A stretch of DNA of 64,000 nucleotides, taken from positions 1 through 64,000 of the forward strand of contig CANNFQ010000013.1 in the NCBI GenBank assembly GCA_947503925.1, read 5' to 3'. The translations under genes were made by a program, and so were the position numbers. Source of the DNA: an uncultured Paracoccaceae bacterium (GTDB taxonomy: Bacteria > Pseudomonadota > Alphaproteobacteria > Rhodobacterales > Rhodobacteraceae). The notes below the pieces were generated by a model. That model made no database searches, had not been told where the DNA came from, and saw only the letters and a program-made list of their open reading frames with translations. Positions 34,001-43,459 of this stretch are shown piece after piece. Each line of letters opens with the position of its first letter. The first letter of the stretch is position 1.

Positions 34001-34174
34001 GGGTTACCTCGTCTTAACCAACATCAAGGACACTGGAGCGGAATGAAGGAAAAGTGAACCCTGCGTTCCGTGCCGATGCTGCAACAGGGGTGTTGGTGTC
34101 ATTTGGTGGGGGTGACAAGTGTGGATTGGTCGTTTAGGGCAGCGCTAACAATTCCCCCGTTGACAGGAACTCTT

Positions 34175-35800
34175 ATGGCCCGCGCACTCTTGGCGAGTTT
34201 CGCTGAAAATCTTTCGCTTCGCGATCCTGATGCACCGCTGACGCCCGGGCAATTGCGGGTCGAGGTGTTGTCAGGTCTGACAGTGGCCCTTGCGCTGGTG
34301 CCGGAGGCAGTCGCCTTTGCCTTTGTTGCCGGCGTCGAACCCTTGGTCGGGCTTTACGCCGCCTTTATCGTTGGGTTGATCACGGCGATCTTTGGCGGGC
34401 GGCCCGGCATGATATCGGGTGCGACCGGCGCTTTGGCTGTGGTGATGGTCAGCCTTGTCGCACAGCATGGTGTGGAATATCTGTTTGCGACTGTCGTTCT
34501 GATGGGGCTGATCCAGCTTGTTGTCGGCATCATGCGCTGGGGCAAGTTTATTCGGCTTGTACCACATCCGGTGATGCTGGGTTTTGTAAACGGGCTGGCG
34601 ATCGTTATTTTTCTGGCCCAGTTGGGTCAGTTTCAGGTGCCCGGATCGGCCCATGGCGGTGGCGGGCATGGCATGGCCAATGGTGAATGGCTGACTGGTG
34701 TGCCACTTTATTTGATGCTGGGGCTGGTGGGGCTGACTATGCTGATCATCTGGGCGATGCCCAAGATCACGAACGCCGTGCCAGCGCCGCTGGCGGGTAT
34801 CGCGATTGTTGCAGCAATTGTGATTGGCTTTGGCCTAGATGTGCCGCTGGTTGGTGATCTGGCCAGTATCGAAGGCGGTTTGCCACCTTTCCATATCCCC
34901 GCCGTTCCCCTGAATTGGGAAACCTTTGAAATCATTTTGCCTTACGCCCTGATCCTGGCGGCGATTGGCCTGATCGAAAGTCTGCTGACCCTCAACCTTG
35001 TTGGCGAAATGACGGGCAAGCGTGGCGGGGCCAGTAAGGAATGCCTGGCACAGGGGGCTGCCAATACCGTCACTGGTTTCTTCGGTGGTATGGGCGGTTG
35101 CGCGATGATCGGCCAGTCGATGATCAACGTAAAATCGGGCGGTCGTACACGGGTGGCAGGGATCGCGGCCGCCATGTTCCTGTTGGGCTTTATCCTGTTT
35201 GCCAGCGGGTTGATTGAACAGATTCCGCTAGCCGCCCTTGTCGGTGTGATGTTCATGGTGGTAATCGGGACCTTCGCCTGGAACTCCTTGCGGATCCTGC
35301 GCAAGGTGCCCCGCACAGATGCGTTTGTGACCATTCTGGTGACGATTGTCACCGTGGCGACCGATTTGGCGACGGCCGTTGTCGTTGGTGTGATCGTCTC
35401 AGCGCTCGCCTATGCTTGGAGCAATGCAACCCGCATTCACGCCATCAAGCGTGAAAGCCGGACAGAGGCTGGTGCGCAAGTTTATGAAATCCAAGGGCCG
35501 CTTTTCTTTGGCTCCGCTGACGGGTTCATGGAAATCTTTGATGTTGCAAGCGACCCCGACGTCGTGATTGTGGATTTTGCGGCCAGTCGTGTGGCTGACC
35601 AATCCGCGCTGCAAGCGATCGAGGCCGTAGCACAGAGATATGAGGAAGCAGGCAAGGTTATCCAACTGCGTCACCTGAGCCGCGATTGCCATGAATTGCT
35701 GTCAAAAGCCGGGCATTTGATGGTCGATAGTGATGATGACCCTGATTACGAGCTGGCGGTCGACTATAGCGTAAAAACGGGGATCATCGGCGGCCACTGA
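34175..35800 (+). CDS. SulP-family anion transporter
   Basis: 541 residues: ten or more membrane helices, then a cytoplasmic STAS domain (about residues 435-541, with the VVIVDFAASRVADQSALQAIEAV strand-helix). SulP proteins carry sulfate, bicarbonate, dicarboxylates or chloride, and the substrate is not fixed by sequence. The GLYAAFIVGLITAIFGGRPGMISGATGA stretch is the family core. I chose the ATG at 34175 with AGGA upstream. An upstream ATG at 34070 would add a non-hydrophobic tail with no site. It is divergent from mtnP. Confidence 0.92.
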   Translation: MARALLASFAENLSLRDPDAPLTPGQLRVEVLSGLTVALALVPEAVAFAFVAGVEPLVGLYAAFIVGLITAIFGGRPGMISGATGALAVVMVSLVAQHGVEYLFATVVLMGLIQLVVGIMRWGKFIRLVPHPVMLGFVNGLAIVIFLAQLGQFQVPGSAHGGGGHGMANGEWLTGVPLYLMLGLVGLTMLIIWAMPKITNAVPAPLAGIAIVAAIVIGFGLDVPLVGDLASIEGGLPPFHIPAVPLNWETFEIILPYALILAAIGLIESLLTLNLVGEMTGKRGGASKECLAQGAANTVTGFFGGMGGCAMIGQSMINVKSGGRTRVAGIAAAMFLLGFILFASGLIEQIPLAALVGVMFMVVIGTFAWNSLRILRKVPRTDAFVTILVTIVTVATDLATAVVVGVIVSALAYAWSNATRIHAIKRESRTEAGAQVYEIQGPLFFGSADGFMEIFDVASDPDVVIVDFAASRVADQSALQAIEAVAQRYEEAGKVIQLRHLSRDCHELLSKAGHLMVDSDDDPDYELAVDYSVKTGIIGGH

Positions 35801-35899
35801 TCCTTGAACTGGAGCATGCGCGAACTTAATTCTACGCTGCGTCCGGCAGGCCAACGGCGCGGCAGATCGTTGAAGGTTTTGGCCCCGGATTGATCACCG

Positions 35900-36829
35900 A
35901 TGTTGGTTGATGTCCTTTTTGTCCTTGGCGGCTTGACCGCACTTGTTTTTGGCGGTGACGCCTTGGTGCGCGGGTCCGTGGCGGTTGCCACCCGGGCGGG
36001 TCTGTCGCCATTGGTGATTGGCTTGACGTTGGTGGGGTTTGGCACCTCTGTGCCGGAACTGATGACAAGTCTCATTGCCGCCTTCGATGGTTTGCCGGGC
36101 ATCGCGCTGGGCAATGTGGTGGGCAGCAATATCGCCAATATCCTTTTGATTTTGGGCCTATCGGCGGTGATCGCCCCGGTTGTAGCGGCGGCGATCAAGG
36201 GGCCCGACGGCTGGGTCATGTTGGGGGTGACGGCACTTTGTGTTGGGCTGATGCTGATGGGTCAGGTGGGTCGGGGCGCTGGTCTGTTCTGCGTGGTGCT
36301 TCTGCTGACCTATCTGTTTGTCACCCTGCGTCAGGGTGGGGGGGCACCGGTGATAGCGGACATTGCGGAAAATCGGCCGCTTTGGATGGGCTTCGCGCTG
36401 TTTCTTGTCGGATTGGCGGGTGTGGTTCTGGGGGCCAAGCTGCTGGTTGACGGGGCAAGTGCGATTGCCGCCGCTTTCAATGTCTCGAACGCGGTTATCG
36501 GCTTGACAGTTGTCGCTGCGGGTACGTCGTTGCCAGAGCTGGCGACATCGGTCATCGCCGCCCGCAAAGGGCAGGGTGAGATGGCGGTTGGCAATGTCAT
36601 TGGTTCCAACATCTTTAACGTGCTGGGTATTCTGGGCATCACGGCCGTTGTGCATCCGCTGGCCGTGCCGGCGGATATGCTGGGGCTGAACCTGTGGGTG
36701 TTGCTCGGCGCCGCAGTGACACCGTTGGTGGCCATAATGGCCTTTGGCCGGATCAGCCGATCCGCTGGTCTGGCCATGGTGCTGGGCTACGCCGCCTATA
36801 CCGCGCTGCTAGTCATCCGGGCGTTGTAG
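35900..36829 (+). CDS. Calcium/sodium exchanger (CaCA family, YrbG-like)
   Basis: 309 residues with ten helices in two inverted halves. Each half carries the alpha repeat: [19 protein letters not shown] ... [11 protein letters not shown] in the first and [19 protein letters not shown] ... [11 protein letters not shown] in the second. Both have the ion-binding glutamate and asparagine. It exchanges calcium or sodium for sodium or potassium across the inner membrane. Its last 21 bases overlap the end of the convergent flavin reductase gene. Confidence 0.94.
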   Translation: MLVDVLFVLGGLTALVFGGDALVRGSVAVATRAGLSPLVIGLTLVGFGTSVPELMTSLIAAFDGLPGIALGNVVGSNIANILLILGLSAVIAPVVAAAIKGPDGWVMLGVTALCVGLMLMGQVGRGAGLFCVVLLLTYLFVTLRQGGGAPVIADIAENRPLWMGFALFLVGLAGVVLGAKLLVDGASAIAAAFNVSNAVIGLTVVAAGTSLPELATSVIAARKGQGEMAVGNVIGSNIFNVLGILGITAVVHPLAVPADMLGLNLWVLLGAAVTPLVAIMAFGRISRSAGLAMVLGYAAYTALLVIRAL

Positions 36830-37414
36830 GCTGAACACTTCGCGGATCACCGAATAATCGCGATATCCTAGGCGGGTGAGCGGGTTGAATGTGGTGACAT
36901 CGAACTTTCCATCCACGATGCAATTGTCGCGCATATGGATCCCGGTCACTTCGCCGAATACGGTGAAATTTGCTTCACCCGGCAGTTGCACGATCTGGGT
37001 CAGTTTACATTCCAGTGTGGCGGGTGCGTTTGCCACGCGCGGGCAGTTGATGGTTTCGCATTCCAGTTTTTCAACGCCCGCAAGTGCGAATTCATCCGTT
37101 CCCCGTTCCCACGGGCCGGAGGTTTTATTCATGATGTCGCGTGCCGTGTATTCCACGATATTGACGGCAAAGACGCCGGTGTCGCGGATATTGCTGACGC
37201 TGTCCTTGGTGCCGTCCCGGTCAGGTTTTGCACTGGTTGAGGCGAACATGACCTGTGGCGGTACATATGCCACGGCGTTGAAAAACGAATAGGGTGCCAG
37301 ATTGTCCCGCCCATCGGTCCCGCGTGTCGCGATCCAGCCAATGGGTCGGGGTGAGATCAACGCGTTGAATGGGTTATGCGGCAACCCATGGCCATTTTTG
37401 GGTTCGTAAAACAT
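36809..37414 (-). CDS. Flavin reductase-like domain protein
   Basis: 201 residues of the FMN-binding split-barrel flavin reductase family. [33 protein letters not shown] is the FMN-binding start, and [11 protein letters not shown] with [12 protein letters not shown] closes the fold. Members reduce flavin for partner monooxygenases or act on FMN-linked substrates. I chose the ATG at 37414, with AAGG upstream. It is divergent from a GNAT gene over 70 bp and convergent with the exchanger gene with a 21-bp overlap. No monooxygenase partner is adjacent. Confidence 0.88.
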   Translation of the reverse strand: MFYEPKNGHGLPHNPFNALISPRPIGWIATRGTDGRDNLAPYSFFNAVAYVPPQVMFASTSAKPDRDGTKDSVSNIRDTGVFAVNIVEYTARDIMNKTSGPWERGTDEFALAGVEKLECETINCPRVANAPATLECKLTQIVQLPGEANFTVFGEVTGIHMRDNCIVDGKFDVTTFNPLTRLGYRDYSVIREVFSLQRPDD

Positions 37415-37484
37415 CGGGCGACCTTTTCGTTCGGTTTGCCAAGGGGTAGCGTCCGTTTGAAGCTTTGGCCAGACGAAAGACAGC

Positions 37485-37985
37485 ATGCAGCAGACGGCAA
37501 TGACCCTGGCCGAGGAAACGGCGGATGACTGGTGGGAGGTTGAGGCGCTTTATGACCTTTGCTTTGCTCCGGGCCGGTCGGCTTTGTCATCCTATCGGTT
37601 GCGCGACAACGTGGATCCCATTGCGCCGCTTTGCCTGACGGCGCGGGATCCTGATGGTGTTTTGGCGGGTGGTGTGCGTAACTGGCCCGTCCGCGTGGGC
37701 GACGCATTGACGGTGTTATTGGGACCGATAGCAGTACACCCGACGCGGCAGGGTGAAGGGCTGGCCGCGCTTTTGATGTGGCAATGCATTGACACCGCGC
37801 GCGGGGCAGGTTGGGATCGGATCATGTTGGTGGGCGATGCACCCTATTACGGGCGTTTCGGGTTTGCGCGGCTGGATGGCGTCACCATGCCGCCGCCCAC
37901 GAACCCTGCGCGGGTTCTTGGGTTGGCGTTGAAGGATGGCGCCTGGGATGGTGTTACCGGGCCTGTCACCGCACTGCATGATTGA
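37485..37985 (+). CDS. GNAT-family N-acetyltransferase (YhbS-like)
   Basis: 166 residues. The acetyl-CoA loop is in GPIAVHPTRQGEGLAALLMWQ near residue 90, and the VGDAPYYGRFGFARLDG end is typical of the YhbS subgroup. The acceptor is unknown. The first residues MQQTAMTLAEETADD follow the ATG at 37485. An ATG five codons on is possible. Its stop overlaps the longest possible start of the EcsC gene. Confidence 0.87.
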   Translation: MQQTAMTLAEETADDWWEVEALYDLCFAPGRSALSSYRLRDNVDPIAPLCLTARDPDGVLAGGVRNWPVRVGDALTVLLGPIAVHPTRQGEGLAALLMWQCIDTARGAGWDRIMLVGDAPYYGRFGFARLDGVTMPPPTNPARVLGLALKDGAWDGVTGPVTALHD

Positions 37986-38016
37986 AATCAAGGGATCCCG
38001 TGCCCATTTATCAGAA

Positions 38017-38820
38017 ATGGATGATCAAGACCTTGACCTGAAAGAGATTAACCCCGCCGACCCGCCGCAACCGTTGACTGATGCGGCAAAGGCCGAAATC
38101 ACAGCCATTGCCGAGCGTCAGAGCAGGGCAAATGGCATGTTGATGAAGGCGATTAATTTTGTTGGTGGACAGGTTGAGGACGGGCTGAAAGTGCTGCCGA
38201 AATCCGTCCGGTCCCAGCTGGATGATGTGGCACGCAAGGCGCTGCAACAAAGCTACGAAATGGCGAGCAAATCGCGCGGCGGCATGGGTGAAAAGATCGG
38301 CTCTGACGGGTTTCACAAGGCGCTGGGCGCCGTGTCAGGTGCCGTTGGTGGCATTGGTGGATTGCCGACAGCATTGGCCGAATTACCCGTTGCCACAACG
38401 CTAATTTTTCGCGCCGTGCAGAGTGTTGCCGCGACCCACGGTGAAGACCCGCTGTCAGAGGAAACCCGGATGCAATGTCTGGCGGTTTTTGGTGCCGGAG
38501 GGCCGGGCGCGCAGGATGACGGTGTTGATACCTCCTTCATTGGTGCGCGGTTGAGCATTTCAGGCGCTGCCGTAAACGGTTTGATCCGCAAGGTCGCGCC
38601 CAAATTCGCAATGATCCTGTCGCAGAAACTGGCCGCCAAGGCTGTGCCTGTGCTGGGGGCCGCTGCCGGGGCGGGTACGAATTATGCCTTCCTTGATTAC
38701 TACGTATCCATCGCACATGTGCATTTCGGTCTGCGCAAGCTGACCCGCAGCCATGGTGAAAAGGCCGTCACAGACGCATTTCACGACGCGTTAATGGCCG
38801 CGAAAACCCGTCAGACCTGA
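38017..38820 (+). CDS. EcsC-family protein
   Basis: 267 residues from the ATG at 38017. The middle carries the EcsC domain: a helix-rich start, then the glycine-rich GALGAVSGAVGGIGGLPTALAELPVATTLIFRAVQSVA block, and a C-terminal FLDYYVSIAHVHFGLRKL segment. EcsC proteins occur beside ABC exporters in Bacillus, but their role is unclear. The start is uncertain: an ATG at 37978 overlaps the GNAT stop and would add 13 residues, and neither has a good ribosome site. Its last ten bases overlap the end of ptsP. Confidence 0.82.
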   Translation: MDDQDLDLKEINPADPPQPLTDAAKAEITAIAERQSRANGMLMKAINFVGGQVEDGLKVLPKSVRSQLDDVARKALQQSYEMASKSRGGMGEKIGSDGFHKALGAVSGAVGGIGGLPTALAELPVATTLIFRAVQSVAATHGEDPLSEETRMQCLAVFGAGGPGAQDDGVDTSFIGARLSISGAAVNGLIRKVAPKFAMILSQKLAAKAVPVLGAAAGAGTNYAFLDYYVSIAHVHFGLRKLTRSHGEKAVTDAFHDALMAAKTRQT

Positions 38821-41054
38821 TAGACCAGCCAATCGGCGACTGCGCGGCGCACGGATTGGTCGCCATTTGCGATGGCTTTGTCCATCACGGCCTTCACTTC
38901 TGTCAGGTCGACCCGGCGCAACAGGTGCTTCACCGGCCCGATGGAGGCCGGACGCATCGACAGCGACCGCAGGCCGAGGGCTGCGAAACACAAGGCCTCG
39001 ACGGGGCGGCCCGCATCCTCACCACAAAATGACACAGGCGTCTTGCTATCGGCACAGCGTTTGATCACCTGTTCGATGAATGACAGGAAACTGACATCCA
39101 GCGTATCGTAACGCCTCCGCACCCGTTCATTTTCGCGATCGGCTGCAAAAAAGAACTGTTTGAGGTCGTTGCCCCCGATCGAGATGAAATCGACCTCTTC
39201 GAAGAACGCATCGGGCGCAAAGGCCAGAGATGGCGTCTCCAGCATTGCCCCGATTTCCATTTCGGATGGCAATGGGTGACCCAGCTTTGTCTCGCGCGCG
39301 ACGGCCTTGGCCATCTCTGCCTTGGCCGCCTGAAATTCGCGCATTTGTGTGATAAAGGGAAACATGACTGCCAGCGGCTGACCATCGGCGGCGCGCAAAA
39401 GCGCCTGCAACTGCATCCGCAACACGCCCGGTTTGTCCAGACCAACCCGGATCGCCCGCCAGCCCATGGCCGGGTTGGGTTCGTCATTGGGTTTCATATA
39501 GGGCAGCACCTTATCGGACCCGATGTCCAGCGTTCGAAACGCGACCCTTTTGCCACCGGCGGCATTCAGCACCCGGGAATAGAGCGCGGATAGCTCTGCC
39601 CGTCGTGGCATCTGGTTGCGGATCAGGAATTGCAGTTCGGTGCGGAACAGGCCCACGCCTTCGGCACCTGACCCCGCCAACGATGGCAGGTCAGCGATTA
39701 GCCCCGCATTCATCTGCAATGAGATACGCGCCCCGCATTTTGTCTCGGCGGGTAGATCACGAATCGAGGCATAGCGTTCCTGCGCACGCGTCTGCATCGC
39801 CAGTTTGTCGCGAAAGGCCGCATGCACCGTTTCATCAGGGCGCAAATGCGCGATCCCCTGTTCCCCATCGACAAGGATCGTATCGCCGTTCAATGCCTCT
39901 GCCGTGACGCCCTTGGCATTGATCACCAGCGGGATCGCCCAGGCGCGGGCAACGATGGTGGCGTGGCTGCCGACGGATCCTTCCTCCAGAACAATGCCTT
40001 TCAGCGCTTTGCCATATTCCAGCAACTCGCCGGGGCCGATATTGCGGGCCACGAGGATCGGGTTGTCGGGCATGTCAGCACGCGCATCGGCCCCTTGCCC
40101 GGTCAGAATACGTAGGAGCCGGTTCGACAAGTCGTCCAGATCATGCAGCCGTTCGCGCAGGTAAGGGTCGCCTGATTTCGAAAGGCGAGTCCGGGCTAGC
40201 GATTGTTCCTTTTCAACCGCCGCTTCGGCAGACAGACCGTTTTCAACATCGGCCTTCATCCGGCGCATCCAGCCCGGCGAATTGGCAAACATCCGATAAG
40301 CCTCAAGCACCTGAACTTGTTCCGGGTCCACAGACCGCGCGCCGGTTAGCATGTTGTCGACCGATTTGCGCAACTCCTCGATTGCGACGTGCAGGCGGTC
40401 ATGTTCCTTTGCGGGGTCATCGGCAATCGGGTTGGTGACGACAACCCGTGGTTCATGCAGGAATACCTTTCCTTCGCTGGCGCCTTCCTGTGCCACCGAC
40501 CCTTTCAACATAACGGGTTGCTGATGGCGGGCGGATAGGGCGGCACCTTCGCCGACAAATGCGCCCAACTCTGTCATTTCGGCGATGACCATGGCCACGA
40601 TTTCCAGCGCATAGACCTCGTCTAACGTCAGTTCACGCTCTGTCTTTGTTTGCACCACCAGCACGCCAAGGGATTCCCCAAGCCGTTGGATCGGCACACC
40701 GCAAAAGGACGAAAACCGTTCCTCGCCCGTTTCGGGCATGTAGCGGAAGCCCTTTTCAGCAGGGGCATCGGCGGTGTTGATGACCGTGCCACTTTTGGCG
40801 GTGCGCCCAACCAGACCTTCGCCAAGACGCATCCGGGTTTGGTGGACTGAGTCCTGTTCAAGGCCCTGCGTCGCGCAAAGTTCCAGCGTTTCATCGTCGC
40901 GGAACAGGTAGATGGAGCAGACCTCTGCCCGCATTGAATTGGCGATCAGGTCAACGACCTTGTTCAGCCGCGCCTGCCCTTCACTATCGCTGGCAAGCGC
41001 CTCGCGTAGGCGACCCAAAAGCTTGCGGCTTTCTGTTTCCAAACGATGTGGCAT
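38811..41054 (-). CDS. ptsP: PEP-protein phosphotransferase of the nitrogen PTS (EI-Ntr)
   Basis: 747 residues. An N-terminal GAF domain (about 20-165) is followed by the enzyme I core. The phosphoryl-carrying histidine lies in GSVGSHATIVARAW near residue 365. The PEP-binding barrel ends with the catalytic cysteine in FCGEDAGRP near residue 690. EI-Ntr starts a phosphorelay to NPr and EIIA-Ntr that reports nitrogen and potassium status. It is 79 bp downstream of lysC on the same strand, a common alphaproteobacterial order, with a hairpin between them. Confidence 0.95.
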   Translation of the reverse strand: MPHRLETESRKLLGRLREALASDSEGQARLNKVVDLIANSMRAEVCSIYLFRDDETLELCATQGLEQDSVHQTRMRLGEGLVGRTAKSGTVINTADAPAEKGFRYMPETGEERFSSFCGVPIQRLGESLGVLVVQTKTERELTLDEVYALEIVAMVIAEMTELGAFVGEGAALSARHQQPVMLKGSVAQEGASEGKVFLHEPRVVVTNPIADDPAKEHDRLHVAIEELRKSVDNMLTGARSVDPEQVQVLEAYRMFANSPGWMRRMKADVENGLSAEAAVEKEQSLARTRLSKSGDPYLRERLHDLDDLSNRLLRILTGQGADARADMPDNPILVARNIGPGELLEYGKALKGIVLEEGSVGSHATIVARAWAIPLVINAKGVTAEALNGDTILVDGEQGIAHLRPDETVHAAFRDKLAMQTRAQERYASIRDLPAETKCGARISLQMNAGLIADLPSLAGSGAEGVGLFRTELQFLIRNQMPRRAELSALYSRVLNAAGGKRVAFRTLDIGSDKVLPYMKPNDEPNPAMGWRAIRVGLDKPGVLRMQLQALLRAADGQPLAVMFPFITQMREFQAAKAEMAKAVARETKLGHPLPSEMEIGAMLETPSLAFAPDAFFEEVDFISIGGNDLKQFFFAADRENERVRRRYDTLDVSFLSFIEQVIKRCADSKTPVSFCGEDAGRPVEALCFAALGLRSLSMRPASIGPVKHLLRRVDLTEVKAVMDKAIANGDQSVRRAVADWLVYQV

Positions 41055-41096
41055 TAGCCCCCCAAGTGCAGTCCGACGTCAGAGCGATCTGCAACA

Positions 41097-41115
41097 AAAC
41101 CTGCCACACAGGTTT
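41097..41115 (-). terminator. Hairpin between lysC and ptsP
   Basis: AAACCTG and CAGGTTT around a 5-nt loop. On the minus strand the stem is followed by TGTTGC, and counting the last stem bases the run is TTTTGTT, so a partial terminator is plausible. It lies 19 bp past the lysC stop and 43 bp before ptsP. Confidence 0.5.
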
Positions 41116-41133
41116 CGCGGATGCCGCCCTAGG

Positions 41134-42372
41134 TCATGCCGCCTTTTCCAATTCAAAGGCATCATGAAGGGCTTGCACGGCAAGTTCCATGTATTTTCGG
41201 TCGATCAGGACGGAAATTTTTATCTCTGAGGTTGTAATGACCTTGATGTTAATCCCCTCATCGTGGAGTGCCTTGAACATCTGGGCGGCCACACCGGCAT
41301 GGCTGCGCATGCCGATCCCCACGACGGACACCTTGGCGACTGCGTCGTCGGTTACAAGATCGTGGAAATTGATATCGCCGGATGCCTTGGCCTCTTCCAT
41401 CGCTTTGACGGCCCGCTTGGTCTGATCAACCGGGCAGGAAAAGGTCATGTCGGTTCGCCCCTCTTCGGAAATGTTCTGGACGATCATGTCGACATTCACG
41501 CCAGCATCAGAGAGCGGCCCAAAGATGGCGGCCGCGATGCCGGGGCGGTCGGCCACGGAAATCAGCGTCATCTTGGCTTCGTCCCGGGAATAGGCGACCC
41601 CGGCTACAACATTGGATTCCATGATATCCTCCTCGTCACAGACCAGCGTTCCTGCGCTGTCGGATGGTTCTTCGAATGATGAAAGGACCCGCAGACGCAC
41701 GTTATAGCGCATCGCGAGTTCGACAGAGCGGGTCTGCAGTACCTTGGCGCCGAGCGATGCCAGTTCGAGCATTTCTTCAAACGCGATCTTGTCCAGTTTG
41801 CGGGCCTTGGATGCGATGCGCGGGTCGGTCGTATAGACCCCGTCCACATCCGTATAGATATCGCAGCGTTCCGCGCCAAAAGCGGCGGCAAAGGCGACTG
41901 CCGTTGTATCGGACCCGCCGCGCCCCAGCGTTGTGATCCGGCCTTCGGGGCTGATCCCTTGAAAACCTGCGACAACGGCCACTTTCATGCCTTCGCCGAA
42001 CTTGGCATTGATATTGTCGGTGGGGATTTCTTCGATCCGTGCGGCGGAATGGGCGGAGTTGGTTTTGAGCGGTACTTGCCAGCCTTGCCAACTGCGCGCC
42101 GGGATTTCCATCTCTTGCAAGCGAAGAGCCATCAGCCCGGCGGTGACGTTTTCCCCCGACGACACAATCGCATCATATTCCCGCGCGTCATAAAGCGGTG
42201 CGGTTTCGTCAACCCAGCCGACCAGTTCGTTGGTTTTGCCGGACATGGCAGAGACGATGACAATCACGTCGTAACCATTGGCCACCTCAACAGCCACGCG
42301 TTTGGCCGCGCGGGCAATCCGATCCAGATTGGCGACAGAGGTACCGCCAAATTTCATCACAAGCGTCGGCAT
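41134..42372 (-). CDS. lysC: Aspartate kinase
   Basis: This 412-residue enzyme phosphorylates aspartate, the first step to lysine, threonine and methionine. KFGGTSVAN at residue 7 is the ATP/aspartate motif, and GRGGSDTTAVAFAAAFGAERCDIYTDVDGVYTTDPR is the catalytic core. Two ACT domains at about 265-340 and 345-412 allow feedback by lysine and/or threonine. The ATG at 42372 has AAGGA upstream, with a small GGTGC-GTTC-GCACC hairpin (42386-42399) just before it. It is monofunctional. Confidence 0.97.
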   Translation of the reverse strand: MPTLVMKFGGTSVANLDRIARAAKRVAVEVANGYDVIVIVSAMSGKTNELVGWVDETAPLYDAREYDAIVSSGENVTAGLMALRLQEMEIPARSWQGWQVPLKTNSAHSAARIEEIPTDNINAKFGEGMKVAVVAGFQGISPEGRITTLGRGGSDTTAVAFAAAFGAERCDIYTDVDGVYTTDPRIASKARKLDKIAFEEMLELASLGAKVLQTRSVELAMRYNVRLRVLSSFEEPSDSAGTLVCDEEDIMESNVVAGVAYSRDEAKMTLISVADRPGIAAAIFGPLSDAGVNVDMIVQNISEEGRTDMTFSCPVDQTKRAVKAMEEAKASGDINFHDLVTDDAVAKVSVVGIGMRSHAGVAAQMFKALHDEGINIKVITTSEIKISVLIDRKYMELAVQALHDAFELEKAA

Positions 42373-42459
42373 GGTTGATCCTTCAGGTGCGTTCGCACCG
42401 CCGGTGTGTCCTTCTCGCGCGTCTCATAATCAACCCGGTGCCCAAGGGCAATGCGCAAG

Positions 42460-43458
42460 TCAGGATGGGCCGATGGCCCCGATAACCGCCGCGCAGTCGC
42501 CCATCTTAATCAATCCCGGAAAATGGCGGCTGATCAACAGGCCTGCCCTTTTGGCGCGATAGTGTTTCGGTGGCACCCCGGTGCGATCAACGGGCCAGAC
42601 GCGGGCGATGACATCGCCTTTGTCGACGCTGTCGCCCAAATCAACCGTCGGCTCGTAAAGCCCGTCATCTTCGGCGAAAACGAAACAGTCATCGTCGGGC
42701 ATGTCGATGAGGATGGTGGGATCAATCTGCATTTTGCCCTGCAATATGCCTGCATGGATCAGCACATTGCGCAGGCCTTTCCGGGCGATAGCGACGGACT
42801 TCGCTGTTGCCGATCCGCCCCCACCCAATTCGGTGGACACCATAACCTTGCCCATATCCTCCACCGCCGTGTCATACATGCCGGCATTGTCAATCTCTAG
42901 CAGCATGACGGAGTAGGGGGCGTTGAATGCCTGGATGGCGGCAACGCAGGCGGCCTGCTGGGCCTTGTCCTGCAGGACATGTGCGGCGGCAAAGGGCAGG
43001 AAATCCAGCGTCTTGCCGCCGGAATGGAAGTCCAGAACAATGTCGGCCATTGGCACCAGCACATGTTGGAAATAGTCAGCGATCTTTTCGGTTACGGTCC
43101 CATTGGGACGTCCCGGAAAACTGCGGTTCATATTGCCCTGATCAATGGGGGAGGTGCGGGTGCCCGCCAGAAAGGCCGGGTAGTTGAAGGCGGGAATAAT
43201 GATGACGCGTCCGGTGATCTGCCCGGGCTGCAAGGTCACGGTCAACTCTTGCAGGACGACGGGCCCTTCGTATTCGTCGCCATGATTGGCCCCGGTCAAA
43301 AGCGCGGTGGGGCCATCGCCATTCTTGATCACCGTGATCGGGATCATGATCGACCCCCATGCGCTGTCATCGCGGCTGTAAGGCAGGCGTAGAAACCCGT
43401 GATGAATGCCGTTCTGATCCAGCGGGATCGTTGGTGTGATGGGGGAGGATTTCATCAT
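42460..43458 (-). CDS. doeB: N-acetyl-diaminobutyrate deacetylase homologue (DoeB/EutE, AstE family)
   Basis: 332 residues of the AstE/aspartoacylase zinc family. The metal ligands are H and E in GANHGDEYEGP near residue 61 and H in DFHSGGK near residue 150. In ectoine breakdown this enzyme removes the acetyl group from N-alpha-acetyl-diaminobutyrate. It begins 1 bp after the doeA stop, with AAGGAC inside doeA as ribosome site, so the two are coupled. The gene pair is the main evidence for the specific call. The AstE family alone would leave other acyl amino acids open. Confidence 0.85.
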   Translation of the reverse strand: MMKSSPITPTIPLDQNGIHHGFLRLPYSRDDSAWGSIMIPITVIKNGDGPTALLTGANHGDEYEGPVVLQELTVTLQPGQITGRVIIIPAFNYPAFLAGTRTSPIDQGNMNRSFPGRPNGTVTEKIADYFQHVLVPMADIVLDFHSGGKTLDFLPFAAAHVLQDKAQQAACVAAIQAFNAPYSVMLLEIDNAGMYDTAVEDMGKVMVSTELGGGGSATAKSVAIARKGLRNVLIHAGILQGKMQIDPTILIDMPDDDCFVFAEDDGLYEPTVDLGDSVDKGDVIARVWPVDRTGVPPKHYRAKRAGLLISRHFPGLIKMGDCAAVIGAIGPS

Positions 43459-43459
43459 G

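Noticed and set aside
34070..34174. Earlier ATG for the SulP gene
   Set aside because: It adds a non-hydrophobic stretch without a ribosome site. The ATG at 34175 has AGGA and leads directly into the conserved start.
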